In this document: one piece after another, positions 24,970 through 32,423 of the stretch
Position numbering within the stretch: position 1 is the first letter of the stretch
Layout: every line of letters begins with the position of its first letter
Assembly (NCBI RefSeq): GCF_045310675.1
Contig: NZ_JBJHZZ010000013.1
Span: 20,111-84,110, forward strand
Reading direction: 5' to 3'
Origin: Clostridium_AT stratigraminis
GTDB lineage: Bacteria > Bacillota > Clostridia > Clostridiales > Clostridiaceae
DNA length: 64,000 bases
Notes under the pieces: model-generated
Seen by the model: the letters and a program-made list of their open reading frames with translations, nothing else
The model's database searches: none
What the model was told of the DNA's origin: nothing
Translations under genes and position numbers: made by a program

Positions 24970-26808
24970 TTAAGAATAAATATCTGAGAATTCAATGTTT
25001 ATTTTTTCAATATTATCTTCATTTGTATTATGATATTGTGTCCCTTTTGATTTTACAAACCTCACCGGAAGTTCAATAATAAACTCAGCGCCCTTTTTAT
25101 ATTCGCTTTTTACCCTTATATTGCCTCCATGAAGTTCCACTAAAGATTTCACTATAGAAAGTCCGATACCGCTTCCTTCATGACTTCTAGTGAGAGACTT
25201 ATCAACTTGATGAAATCTTTCAAATATTAATTTTTGTTTTTCCTTTGGTATACCAATGCCATTATCTTTAACAGAAATTATCACCTTATTGCCCCTGTCA
25301 TAGATATTAACAATAATCATTCCACCGGGATTAGTAAATTTAACTGCATTTGACAACAGGTTAAGCATTATTCTGTCTATTTTGTCTGAATCACAAGCCA
25401 TAATCTTTTCCTCAACTTCAGTATCAAAAATTAAAGTTATACCCTTATGTTCTATATATTCTGAAACTGATAAGGTTATATCCTCTACAATATTAACTAT
25501 ATTGTAATTAGCGAGCTGAAGATTAAAATAGCCTGTATCAATTTTAGTAATGTCTATTATATTACTTACAAGTCTTAAAAGTCTATAACAGTTCTGCTGC
25601 ATTGTACTAATATACTTACTGATATTTTTTTTGTTAATATCTATAGTACCTTCATCAGCATATAGATTTAAAAGCTGTATTGCTGATAGAATAACATTTA
25701 TAGGTGTCCTAAGCTCATGTGAAAGATTTGCAAAGAACTCTGTTTTTAATATATCATATTGCTTAGCCTCAGTTAAGAGCCTTTCTTTTTCCTCAGATGT
25801 AATTCTTAGCTGTTCCAGTTTTTTTCTCTCTGTAATATCCCTAACTACAGAGACCATAGCATTTTTATCCTTGTAAGGAAAAAGCGCACCTGTTGCCTCT
25901 ACATCAATTACTGTTCCATCCAATTTTATATACTTTTCTTCTTCAAATGGCATAGCCACACCATAATTTTTTATTTTTTTCTTTCGATCTATAACAAGGT
26001 GATGATAGTCTTTATCAATATAATTTAAAATGCAGTTCCCAACCAATATATCCGGATTATCTGCACCTAATAGCGTTGCCGCCGCTAAATTTGCATATTC
26101 AATCATCCATTGAGAATGAACAAGAATAGCTGCTGGTGAAATCTCAAATATCTTCCTGTACCTTTCTTCACTTTGCCTTAGATCCTCTTCAATTTGCTTT
26201 CTTTCAGCTTCCTTTTCAATTGAGGAAACTACAAAAGAAATATCTTCGCAAAGGGAATTGAAAAGCTTAACCTCCTCCTGCTCTGTAAAGGAATCTTCAA
26301 CAGAGTAAAACATCATAATTCCAAAAACCCTATTATTTGATTTTAAAGGAAACACTGCACAAGATTCAATATTGCAAAGCAGTAGTTCATTGTATAGCGG
26401 GGAGCTAGTCATCTCATTTTTAACATCATGACAAATAGCCTGCTCATTATTATTCACTGCTTTAGCTAATAATTCAAAATCTTTAAGAGTATGTTTAGTA
26501 AATTTCTTTGACAGGTTACACTCTTCATTCTTTTCAAGACCACATTGTGCAACAAGCTCTACTATATTTGTTACTGCATTAATATTTCCAATCCATGCCG
26601 CCTTAAAAAGCCCGTCATCTACAGCTATCCTGCAGGCTTCTTTATATAACAGCTTTGAATCCTCTATTCTTACTATTGCGTGATTTATTTTGCTCAAAAT
26701 AGAATAAAGTCTATTTACCCTTACTAGTTTTTCCTTCGTATCTTTAAGTTCAGTATTATTACCAATAGGTTCTATACCTGATTGTCTATGTTTATCTCCC
26801 ACAACCAA
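24970..26808 (-). CDS. Soluble sensor histidine kinase, GAF-PAS-HisKA-HATPase
   Basis: 612 residues, no membrane helix. Order: an N-terminal coiled region, a GAF-like domain (about 30-195, AAWIGNINAVTNIVELVAQCG), a linking helix, a PAS domain (about 215-335, YRKIFEISPAAILVHSQW, ending VVRDITERKKLEQL), then HisKA with the phospho-His in FFANLSHELRTPINVI. The ATPase domain has N box LLSNAVKFTNPGG, G1 VKDNGIGIPKEK and G2 GSGIGLSIVKSL. No response regulator is adjacent, so the partner is unknown. It may feed a sporulation-type phosphorelay, as orphan clostridial kinases do, but that is speculation. Confidence 0.93.
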   Translation of the reverse strand: MVVGDKHRQSGIEPIGNNTELKDTKEKLVRVNRLYSILSKINHAIVRIEDSKLLYKEACRIAVDDGLFKAAWIGNINAVTNIVELVAQCGLEKNEECNLSKKFTKHTLKDFELLAKAVNNNEQAICHDVKNEMTSSPLYNELLLCNIESCAVFPLKSNNRVFGIMMFYSVEDSFTEQEEVKLFNSLCEDISFVVSSIEKEAERKQIEEDLRQSEERYRKIFEISPAAILVHSQWMIEYANLAAATLLGADNPDILVGNCILNYIDKDYHHLVIDRKKKIKNYGVAMPFEEEKYIKLDGTVIDVEATGALFPYKDKNAMVSVVRDITERKKLEQLRITSEEKERLLTEAKQYDILKTEFFANLSHELRTPINVILSAIQLLNLYADEGTIDINKKNISKYISTMQQNCYRLLRLVSNIIDITKIDTGYFNLQLANYNIVNIVEDITLSVSEYIEHKGITLIFDTEVEEKIMACDSDKIDRIMLNLLSNAVKFTNPGGMIIVNIYDRGNKVIISVKDNGIGIPKEKQKLIFERFHQVDKSLTRSHEGSGIGLSIVKSLVELHGGNIRVKSEYKKGAEFIIELPVRFVKSKGTQYHNTNEDNIEKINIEFSDIYS

Positions 26809-26911
26809 ACTTCCCTTCTTAAAACCACAGTCATGTTTTATAAATTCAATAACCTTACGAATAATATTTTATCAAAACTTGTAATATAATAAAATAAAAA
26901 AGGGAGATTTT

Positions 26912-27661
26912 TTATATTTTCTCCCAGGTTGTTTTAAGAAGTGTTAATTCTTTTTCTTCTCTATTTAAAATCTTATGGTAACAAATTATATTGTTTTCTC
27001 CCTGCTCTATTTCGGTTAATACTTTTATGTCCTCACCATAGATAGTTTCCTTCTCATAAGTTACTTTTATATTTTTTAAAGTGTAATTTAATACTGTATC
27101 TAATGGGATGGTTTCTATAGCCCAGGCTATATACTTTTCATTATTTACATGTCTATTTGTGTCTATGTCACTGTATCTTACACTAAATTGTTTTTCATAT
27201 TTATAATTTTCAAGGGGCTTTATATTTTCTATTTCAAGGGGTTCATCGTCATTTGAAGTCAAACCATAAGCACTAAGTATATCCTCACCTACTCTTACAG
27301 GTCTTCTCTTTTTAATATTTAGTAAAAACCATATAGATTCTGCCTTTCCGAGCCTTTCACCTTTGTAATTTAATAATTCAAAGGTTCTATAGGCATAAAA
27401 CTTTTTCATAGCACAAGGACAAGTCCTTATAAGTATCTTTTCCCCGTAAACTGGGTACTTATACATATCAATATTCCATTTAAAAAGTACCCAGCCAAGG
27501 TCATTTTCAACTAAATAGTCCATACCTATGCCAAGTTCATCGGATTGTTTTGTTGCTGCATCTTCTAAATAATCAACTATACTTGTTATGAGAACTCTTT
27601 TTTTATAATCTACCTCGTAATAGTGAATTTCATATTCTTTTTCATAAATAAAGCCTGACAT
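26912..27661 (-). CDS. Acyl-ACP thioesterase
   Basis: 249 residues, the length of bacterial acyl-ACP thioesterases (FatA/FatB-like, two hotdog folds). Conserved parts: YEIHYYEVDYKKRVLITSIVDYLEDAA, a WVLFKWNIDMYKYP strand, and in the second hotdog VRYSDIDTNRHVNNEKYI with the Asn-His catalytic pair. It releases free fatty acids from acyl-ACP in the cytoplasm. Its ATG overlaps the stop of the PAP2 phosphatase gene (TAATG), so the two are translationally coupled, which hints at a joint lipid-turnover role. Confidence 0.92.
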   Translation of the reverse strand: MSGFIYEKEYEIHYYEVDYKKRVLITSIVDYLEDAATKQSDELGIGMDYLVENDLGWVLFKWNIDMYKYPVYGEKILIRTCPCAMKKFYAYRTFELLNYKGERLGKAESIWFLLNIKKRRPVRVGEDILSAYGLTSNDDEPLEIENIKPLENYKYEKQFSVRYSDIDTNRHVNNEKYIAWAIETIPLDTVLNYTLKNIKVTYEKETIYGEDIKVLTEIEQGENNIICYHKILNREEKELTLLKTTWEKI

Positions 27662-28218
27662 TAACCTTCTCCCTTCAAAACTTTTTTTCTAAAAAACTTC
27701 TTACTTATATTAACTGCTAGCTTAGCAGAAATTAGCCCTAGTATTATGCCTCCAAGTATATCTGAAGGATAATGAACGTGAAGATAAATTCGAGAAAAGG
27801 CTATAGTTATAGCTAAAGCTAATGCAAAATACCTATATCTTGCCTTTTTAAAAAAGCATACTCCAAAAGCAGCAAAAGAAGAGGTTGTATGCCCTGATGG
27901 AAAAGAAAAGGACTTTGGAGGTGAAATTAAAAAGGTATAATTATAAGCTGGCGAAGTAGGCCTTGCCCTGCCAATTAGGTTTTTAAGAACACCTTCACCT
28001 AATACTAAGCCTAATAATAAAGCTATAAGCATTGCTGCGCCTATTTCTTTTACTTCAATATTTTTATTTAACAACAATACAATTGCTATTAATATCCATA
28101 CTTCACCATTATTATTTATGTTTGAGGCTATGGGCATCACTGTATCAAAAAAATTATTCTTAATTACTACTGAGCAAAAATGCAATATTATGTTATCAAC
28201 GTTTAATAAGTAATTCAT
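27661..28218 (-). CDS. PAP2-family membrane phosphatase
   Basis: 185 residues with about five membrane helices and the three phosphatase signatures: KNLIGRARPTSP (KxxxxxxRP-like), PSGHTTSSFA and SRIYLHVHYPSDILGG. The family dephosphorylates lipid phosphates such as undecaprenyl pyrophosphate, phosphatidic acid or PGP on the outer face of the membrane. Operon partner of the acyl-ACP thioesterase. The exact substrate is open. Confidence 0.92.
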   Translation of the reverse strand: MNYLLNVDNIILHFCSVVIKNNFFDTVMPIASNINNNGEVWILIAIVLLLNKNIEVKEIGAAMLIALLLGLVLGEGVLKNLIGRARPTSPAYNYTFLISPPKSFSFPSGHTTSSFAAFGVCFFKKARYRYFALALAITIAFSRIYLHVHYPSDILGGIILGLISAKLAVNISKKFFRKKVLKGEG

Positions 28219-28337
28219 TGCCTTCCATCCTTTGTAAGCAGATTATGCACTTCTATTTATACAATTATACTAGTAATTTAGGCATTTAACAATTATTAGT
28301 AATATTATTTAATAATTATGTAATATTATATACTATA

Positions 28338-28366
28338 TTGCATTGTACACTACTGAATGATATACT
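28338..28366 (+). promoter_or_regulatory. Promoter of the PadR-DUF1700-DUF4097 operon
   Basis: TTGCAT (28338-28343), 17 nt and TATACT (28361-28366) form a good SigA promoter 35 nt before the PadR start. GTACACTAC lies in the spacer and a regulator could use it. Confidence 0.65.
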
Positions 28367-28401
28367 ATAGGCATACAAAAATAACCAAAAGGAATGATAT
28401 T

Positions 28402-28713
28402 ATGAACATTCAACTTAAGAAGGGTATACTAGAACTTTGTGTACTAGCAGTTTTGGATAAAAAGGACTGCTATGGCTATGAGCTTGTAAATAAAATTTCC
28501 CAAAACATAGAAATATCTGATGGAACCATTTATCCCATACTTAGAAGGTTAAATGGAGATGGTTATTTTACAACTTATCTTCAAGAATCTCAAGAAGGTC
28601 CGCCGAGAAAATACTATAAATTAACCGAGTTAGGCAAATCCACCAAAGATGAGCTTATTAACGAATGGGAAGAGCTTACTAAAGGTGTTAACAATATTTT
28701 AGAGGAGGATTAA
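28402..28713 (+). CDS. PadR-family transcriptional regulator
   Basis: Start at ATG 28402, 5-6 nt after AAAGGAA. 103 residues. Winged-helix pattern MNIQLKKGILELCVLAVLDK, YGYELVNKISQNIEISDGTIYPILRRL, wing EGPPRKYYKLTELGK. First gene of a three-gene operon with DUF1700 and DUF4097 proteins, a conserved Firmicute arrangement. PadR most likely represses this operon. The inducer is unknown. Not closely similar to the PadR at 15591-15908 outside the core motif. Confidence 0.93.
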   Translation: MNIQLKKGILELCVLAVLDKKDCYGYELVNKISQNIEISDGTIYPILRRLNGDGYFTTYLQESQEGPPRKYYKLTELGKSTKDELINEWEELTKGVNNILEED

Positions 28714-28717
28714 ATTA

Positions 28718-29332
28718 ATGAATAGAGATGAATTTTTAAAAACTCTAGAAACTTCTCTTTCAGCCTTTGACCTGGAAGAGAAGAAAGACATATTATATGA
28801 TTATGAAGAACATTTTAGAATAGGTCATCAAAACGGTAAAACTGATGAAGAGCTTATTAACGAGCTTGGAAGCCCTGCTGATATTGCAAAACAGTACAGC
28901 GGTAATTTCCAAGATGAAAAAAGAGAATTTAATTCTTATTCAAAAGACAATATAGAACATCCTATGTTTCAAAATAATGAAAGAAGTATAATTCCTTCTA
29001 TTATAGCAGCTTTAGCACTTAGTTTTTTCAACTTAGTTTTTGTTATATGGATTTTTGTAGCAGCTGGTGCTGCTTTGATTGGCTTAGCTGCTGCAGCTAT
29101 ATCCATCACAGTATCAGGACTAGTAGTAACTCTAAGTCCTATATTTGCTCCCTTATTTCCTAATTATATAAATTTACCTTCAAGTATGTCCTTTGTTTTA
29201 ACTATCCTTTTAGGCATAGGGACAATAGCCTTAGGCGTTCTCTTTTGCATTGGACTTTTTTATGTCATAAAATATTTTTGCTTAGCAGCAAATAAATATA
29301 TTAAATGGAATATTAGTATTATAAAAAGGTAG
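28718..29332 (+). CDS. DUF1700 (HAAS-domain) membrane protein
   Basis: 204 residues. The N-terminal HAAS domain is MNRDEFLKTLETSLSAFDLEEKKDILYDYEEHFRIG followed by GKTDEELINELGSPADIAKQY (to about residue 65). Three or four membrane helices follow, e.g. VIWIFVAAGAALIGLAAAAI and FVLTILLGIGTIALGVLFCI. It begins 4 nt after the PadR stop. These proteins occur with PadR and DUF4097 genes and are thought to act in membrane or envelope stress signalling. The mechanism is not known. Confidence 0.92.
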   Translation: MNRDEFLKTLETSLSAFDLEEKKDILYDYEEHFRIGHQNGKTDEELINELGSPADIAKQYSGNFQDEKREFNSYSKDNIEHPMFQNNERSIIPSIIAALALSFFNLVFVIWIFVAAGAALIGLAAAAISITVSGLVVTLSPIFAPLFPNYINLPSSMSFVLTILLGIGTIALGVLFCIGLFYVIKYFCLAANKYIKWNISIIKR

Positions 29333-29341
29333 GTATATGAT

Positions 29342-30265
29342 ATGAAATTTAAAAAGGGATGGAATATAAAAAAGCTTGTATTATGTCTTTTAGCTATAGT
29401 TGTTATTACTTATGGAATTGGAGCAATAGTACTGTTTAGCAATACTAAAATATTTAATTCAGAAAAAGGCATATATAATATTAATGATGAAAAGTCTGTA
29501 AATATTAATGGAATAAATACAATTTCTGTTAATGTGTCCAGTGCACAAATTAATGTAATACCTTATGATGGCTTAGAAGTAAAAGCTCATTTTTATGGAA
29601 ATATTACAACCAGCTCCTCATTTACTAAGCCTGAGCTAGAGTGTTACTCAAGCGGCGACACCCTTTATATTAATACTAAAAGTAAAAATATACTGACTTT
29701 TGGATTCTTTAACCCAGACCTAAAGCTTGATGTAAATGTTCCAGCTTCATATGAAAGTAATCTTAAGCTTGACTCTTCTTCTGGGAGTATTAATTTAAGC
29801 TCTTTAAAACTAAAGAACTTAAGCTGTAATTTAAGCTCCGGAAGCACAAATATTAAACAAGTTTATGCAGATGACTTTAATTATAACAGCAGTTCCGGGA
29901 GCCTAACTGCCGAAAGCCTTACTACAAAAGCCTCAGAGTTAAACAGTTCCTCAGGAAGTCAAAGACTCATTGGTTTTAGCGGTAATTTAAAAGCTTCCTC
30001 TTCTTCTGGAAGTATACGAGCCGAATACGCCTCCTTTGATAACAATATTAATATTAATGCATCCTCGGGCAGCGTAACTGTAAAACTACCTGAAAACTCA
30101 ACCTTCTACCTAGATGCTTCAGCTAGCTCCGGAAGTATTAGAAGCAGTTTCCCTATTACCGTAATTGGCAATAATAGCAGACATGAACTTAAAGGAACAG
30201 TAGCAAGTGATAAAAATAAAGTTTCAATCCATACATCTTCTGGAAGTATAAATATAGAAAAATAA
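29342..30265 (+). CDS. DUF4097 beta-strand-repeat surface protein
   Basis: 307 residues. One N-terminal membrane anchor (LVLCLLAIVVITYGIGAIVLF) is followed by an extracytoplasmic DUF4097 domain. From about residue 145 to the end there are at least seven repeats of about 20 residues, each containing S-S-G-S followed by I/L/V/T/Q (for example LDSSSGSINLSSL). These should stack as one-sided beta-helix rungs with a serine ladder. Third gene of the PadR operon. Probably exposed on the cell surface. Function unknown. Confidence 0.9.
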   Translation: MKFKKGWNIKKLVLCLLAIVVITYGIGAIVLFSNTKIFNSEKGIYNINDEKSVNINGINTISVNVSSAQINVIPYDGLEVKAHFYGNITTSSSFTKPELECYSSGDTLYINTKSKNILTFGFFNPDLKLDVNVPASYESNLKLDSSSGSINLSSLKLKNLSCNLSSGSTNIKQVYADDFNYNSSSGSLTAESLTTKASELNSSSGSQRLIGFSGNLKASSSSGSIRAEYASFDNNININASSGSVTVKLPENSTFYLDASASSGSIRSSFPITVIGNNSRHELKGTVASDKNKVSIHTSSGSINIEK

Positions 30266-30284
30266 TGTAAATATTTTATATAAA

Positions 30285-30312
30285 AAAGGATGAGGTTTTC
30301 TCATCCTTTGTT
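30285..30312. terminator. Bidirectional terminator
   Basis: AAAGGATGAG pairs with CTCATCCTTT around a 5-nt loop. It ends the DUF4097 operon and, on the minus strand, lies directly after the stop codon of the UGA-containing DUF1858 gene, consistent with that gene being transcribed. Confidence 0.8.
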
Positions 30313-30502
30313 AATTTAACTTATTCAATGCATCTATCATATCATTTAAGTCCAATCCATGGACAAGCGCCCCTTCTTCAAGGGTTTCCATTTGCGCACC
30401 AGGTCAGGATATACAGCCCATACCAAAGGACATTAGAACTTCAGCAGCATCCTTATGCATTTTAACTACCTCTCCAATAGTCATATTGCCATTAACCTTC
30501 AT
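30311..30502 (-). CDS. Candidate selenoprotein: DUF1858 redox protein with in-frame UGA (possible selenocysteine)
   Basis: ATG at 30502 follows AGAAGGTGAT. Translation runs 63 codons to TAA with a single internal TGA at codon 33 (30404-30406). Reading it as U gives GMGCISUPGAQMETLEEGA, aligned with GMGCVGCPASQAETLEEAA of the paralogue at 30641-30823, so TGA replaces the second Cys of the CxxC redox pair. The rest of the frame is well conserved. 19 nt after TGA, CCCTT-GAAG-AAGGG can form a hairpin with G first in the loop, fitting a bacterial SECIS. Gene callers would drop it or split it. Alternative: a nonsense-mutated pseudogene. Sec genes are not in this window. Confidence 0.65.
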
Positions 30503-30640
30503 TAAATCACCTTCTTTTAATAAGCTTTTATACCTTATTTATTATTTCCAAAAAAATAAAAGATACTCAGAGTTAACCTCCAAGTACCCTTTATGTATAT
30601 ATAATGCATTAATGTATTATAACCTTTGCATTATATGTAA

Positions 30641-30823
30641 TTAAGCATTTAGTGCTTCAATTAATTCTTCTACATCAAAGCCATGTACCATAGCAGCTTC
30701 TTCTAAAGTTTCTGCCTGAGATGCTGGACATCCAACACAACCCATTCCAAAGCTCATTAATATCCCAACTGAATCTGGATAATTTCTAACTATTTCGCCA
30801 ATAGTCATTTCTTTATTAATCAT
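30641..30823 (-). CDS. DUF1858 (hybrid-cluster-associated redox disulfide) protein
   Basis: 60 residues, start ATG after AGGAGAG. MTIGEIVRNYPDSVGILMSF then GMGCVGCPASQAETLEEAA and VHGFDVEELIEALN are the DUF1858 pattern, a small helical protein with a CxxC redox pair often found beside hybrid cluster protein or anaerobic redox enzymes. It lies 138 nt upstream of its TGA-containing paralogue on the same strand. A promoter-like TATAAT sits between them, so they may be transcribed separately or together. Confidence 0.9.
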   Translation of the reverse strand: MINKEMTIGEIVRNYPDSVGILMSFGMGCVGCPASQAETLEEAAMVHGFDVEELIEALNA

Positions 30824-30947
30824 AATTACACTCTCCTCTATGAATTTAAATCATACTGTTTTACTATGATATGGTTATATTATAGCAGAGTTAAATTTAA
30901 TAATAAAGATATTTATAAAAACATTTTATAAAATTTAAATTAAGAAA

Positions 30948-30974
30948 AGGAAGAATCCTCAAAAATTCTTCCTG
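30948..30974 (-). terminator. Terminator of purA
   Basis: AGGAAGAAT pairs with ATTCTTCCT around an 8-nt loop. On the minus strand TTTTCTTAATTT follows. It lies about 20 nt past the purA stop. Confidence 0.75.
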
Positions 30975-30991
30975 CAAAATAAATTATATAA

Positions 30992-32278
30992 TTATAGGCT
31001 GCTTACCTCAATAGTTTGATCTCTTCTTGGTCCTACAGAAACTATTGATATTTTAACCCCTGTAAATTCTTCTATTCTTCTTAAATATTTTTTTGCATTT
31101 AAAGGAAGTTCTTCAAAGCTTTTAGCCTTAGAAGCACTATCATCCCAGCCGTCAAATTCTTCATATATTGGTTCACATTTAGCCAAATCTTCAAGACTTG
31201 CTGGAAAATAATCTATTACCTTGCCATCTAATTTATATCCAACACATATCTTAATTTTTTCAAGCCCAGCTAAGGTATCTATTTTAGTCACTGCAAAGCT
31301 CGTTAAGCCTGATACTCTTGCAGAGCTCTTAAGTATTACTAAATCAAGCCATCCGCAGCGTCTTGCTCTGCCTGTTGTAACTCCATATTCAAAGCCCTTT
31401 TCTCTTATCCAATCTCCAGTTTCATCTTCTAACTCAGTTGGAAATGGACCCTTTCCTACTCTTGTAGTATATGCCTTAGCTATACCAACAGCACTATTTA
31501 TCATTGTTGGTCCAATTCCTGCTCCAGTACAAACTCCACCTGCTATAGTATTTGAGGAAGTTACATATGGATATGATCCATAGTCTATATCTAAAAGCGT
31601 ACCTTGTGCTCCTTCAAAAAGAACCTGTTTTCCTGTCTTTATTTCATCGTATACTATAACGGATATGTCCTTAACAAAAGGTCTCATCTTTTCTGCAAAA
31701 CCTAAATACTCATTATATATAGTATCAAAGTCTAGAGGGTTCTCTCCATAAACCTTTGTGATAATTTCATTTTTAACCTTTATATTTTCCCCAAGTTTCT
31801 CTTTGAAGACTTCAGTATGAATTAAATCGCAAACTCTTATACCGCTTCTTTCAGCTTTATCTGTATAGCAAGGACCAATTCCTTTACCTGTTGTTCCAAT
31901 ATCATTTTTTCCTCTGCCTTTTTCCTTTAAGGAATCAAAAAGCTTATGATACGGCATAATAACTTGTGCTCTATCACTGATTATTAAATTTTCCGGAGTA
32001 ACCTTTACTCCCAAGTTCTCTAGATAATCTATTTCCTCAAACATAGCTTTTGGGTCCAAAACAACACCATTTCCAATTACATTTAATTTACTTCCATATA
32101 GAATACCTGAAGGTATTAGATGAAGCTTATACTGCTTATCTCCTACTTCTACCGTATGACCTGCATTATTTCCACCTTGAAATCTGACTACAACTTGAGC
32201 TTTTTCAGCTAAGTAATCCGTCATCTTTCCCTTACCTTCATCTCCCCATTGAGCTCCTAAAACTATAAATGCTGACAT
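30992..32278 (-). CDS. purA: Adenylosuccinate synthetase
   Basis: 428 residues, full length. N-terminal GTP loop GAQWGDEGKGKMTD, then GGNNAGHTV, GTTGKGIGPCYTDKAER and GVTTGRARRCGWLD, plus the switch region EGAQGTLLDIDYGSYPYVTSSN. It condenses IMP with aspartate using GTP, the first step from IMP to AMP, in the cytoplasm. It stands alone with a well-placed SD (GGGAGG). Its leader carries a 70-nt element also present upstream of the unrelated gene at 5275, so post-transcriptional or shared regulation is possible. Confidence 0.98.
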   Translation of the reverse strand: MSAFIVLGAQWGDEGKGKMTDYLAEKAQVVVRFQGGNNAGHTVEVGDKQYKLHLIPSGILYGSKLNVIGNGVVLDPKAMFEEIDYLENLGVKVTPENLIISDRAQVIMPYHKLFDSLKEKGRGKNDIGTTGKGIGPCYTDKAERSGIRVCDLIHTEVFKEKLGENIKVKNEIITKVYGENPLDFDTIYNEYLGFAEKMRPFVKDISVIVYDEIKTGKQVLFEGAQGTLLDIDYGSYPYVTSSNTIAGGVCTGAGIGPTMINSAVGIAKAYTTRVGKGPFPTELEDETGDWIREKGFEYGVTTGRARRCGWLDLVILKSSARVSGLTSFAVTKIDTLAGLEKIKICVGYKLDGKVIDYFPASLEDLAKCEPIYEEFDGWDDSASKAKSFEELPLNAKKYLRRIEEFTGVKISIVSVGPRRDQTIEVSSL

Positions 32279-32291
32279 TTTTTTCCTCCCT

Positions 32292-32361
32292 TTAGTCGGA
32301 ACACTGAGTAGTTTACCCTACTCGCTTCCGCTCGAAAACTACTCGTTAAAGCTCATTTAGG
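32292..32361 (-). promoter_or_regulatory. Leader element, copy B, upstream of purA
   Basis: Read on the minus strand it has CTAAATGAGCTTTAAC, CGAGTAGTTTT, GAGCGGAAGCGAGTAG and AAACTACTCAG, ending just before the purA SD. Same order and spacing as copy A (5189-5258). CTACTC can pair with either GAGTAG copy. Just upstream GTTAAAGC and GCTTTAAC can form a further 8-bp stem (to 32369) absent from copy A. No known purine riboswitch consensus is visible. Confidence 0.6.
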
Positions 32362-32423
32362 GCTTTAACCTATCTTTTTAATAATGAATAATGGAAGTTT
32401 TTCTTAAGAAAAATTATTCATTC

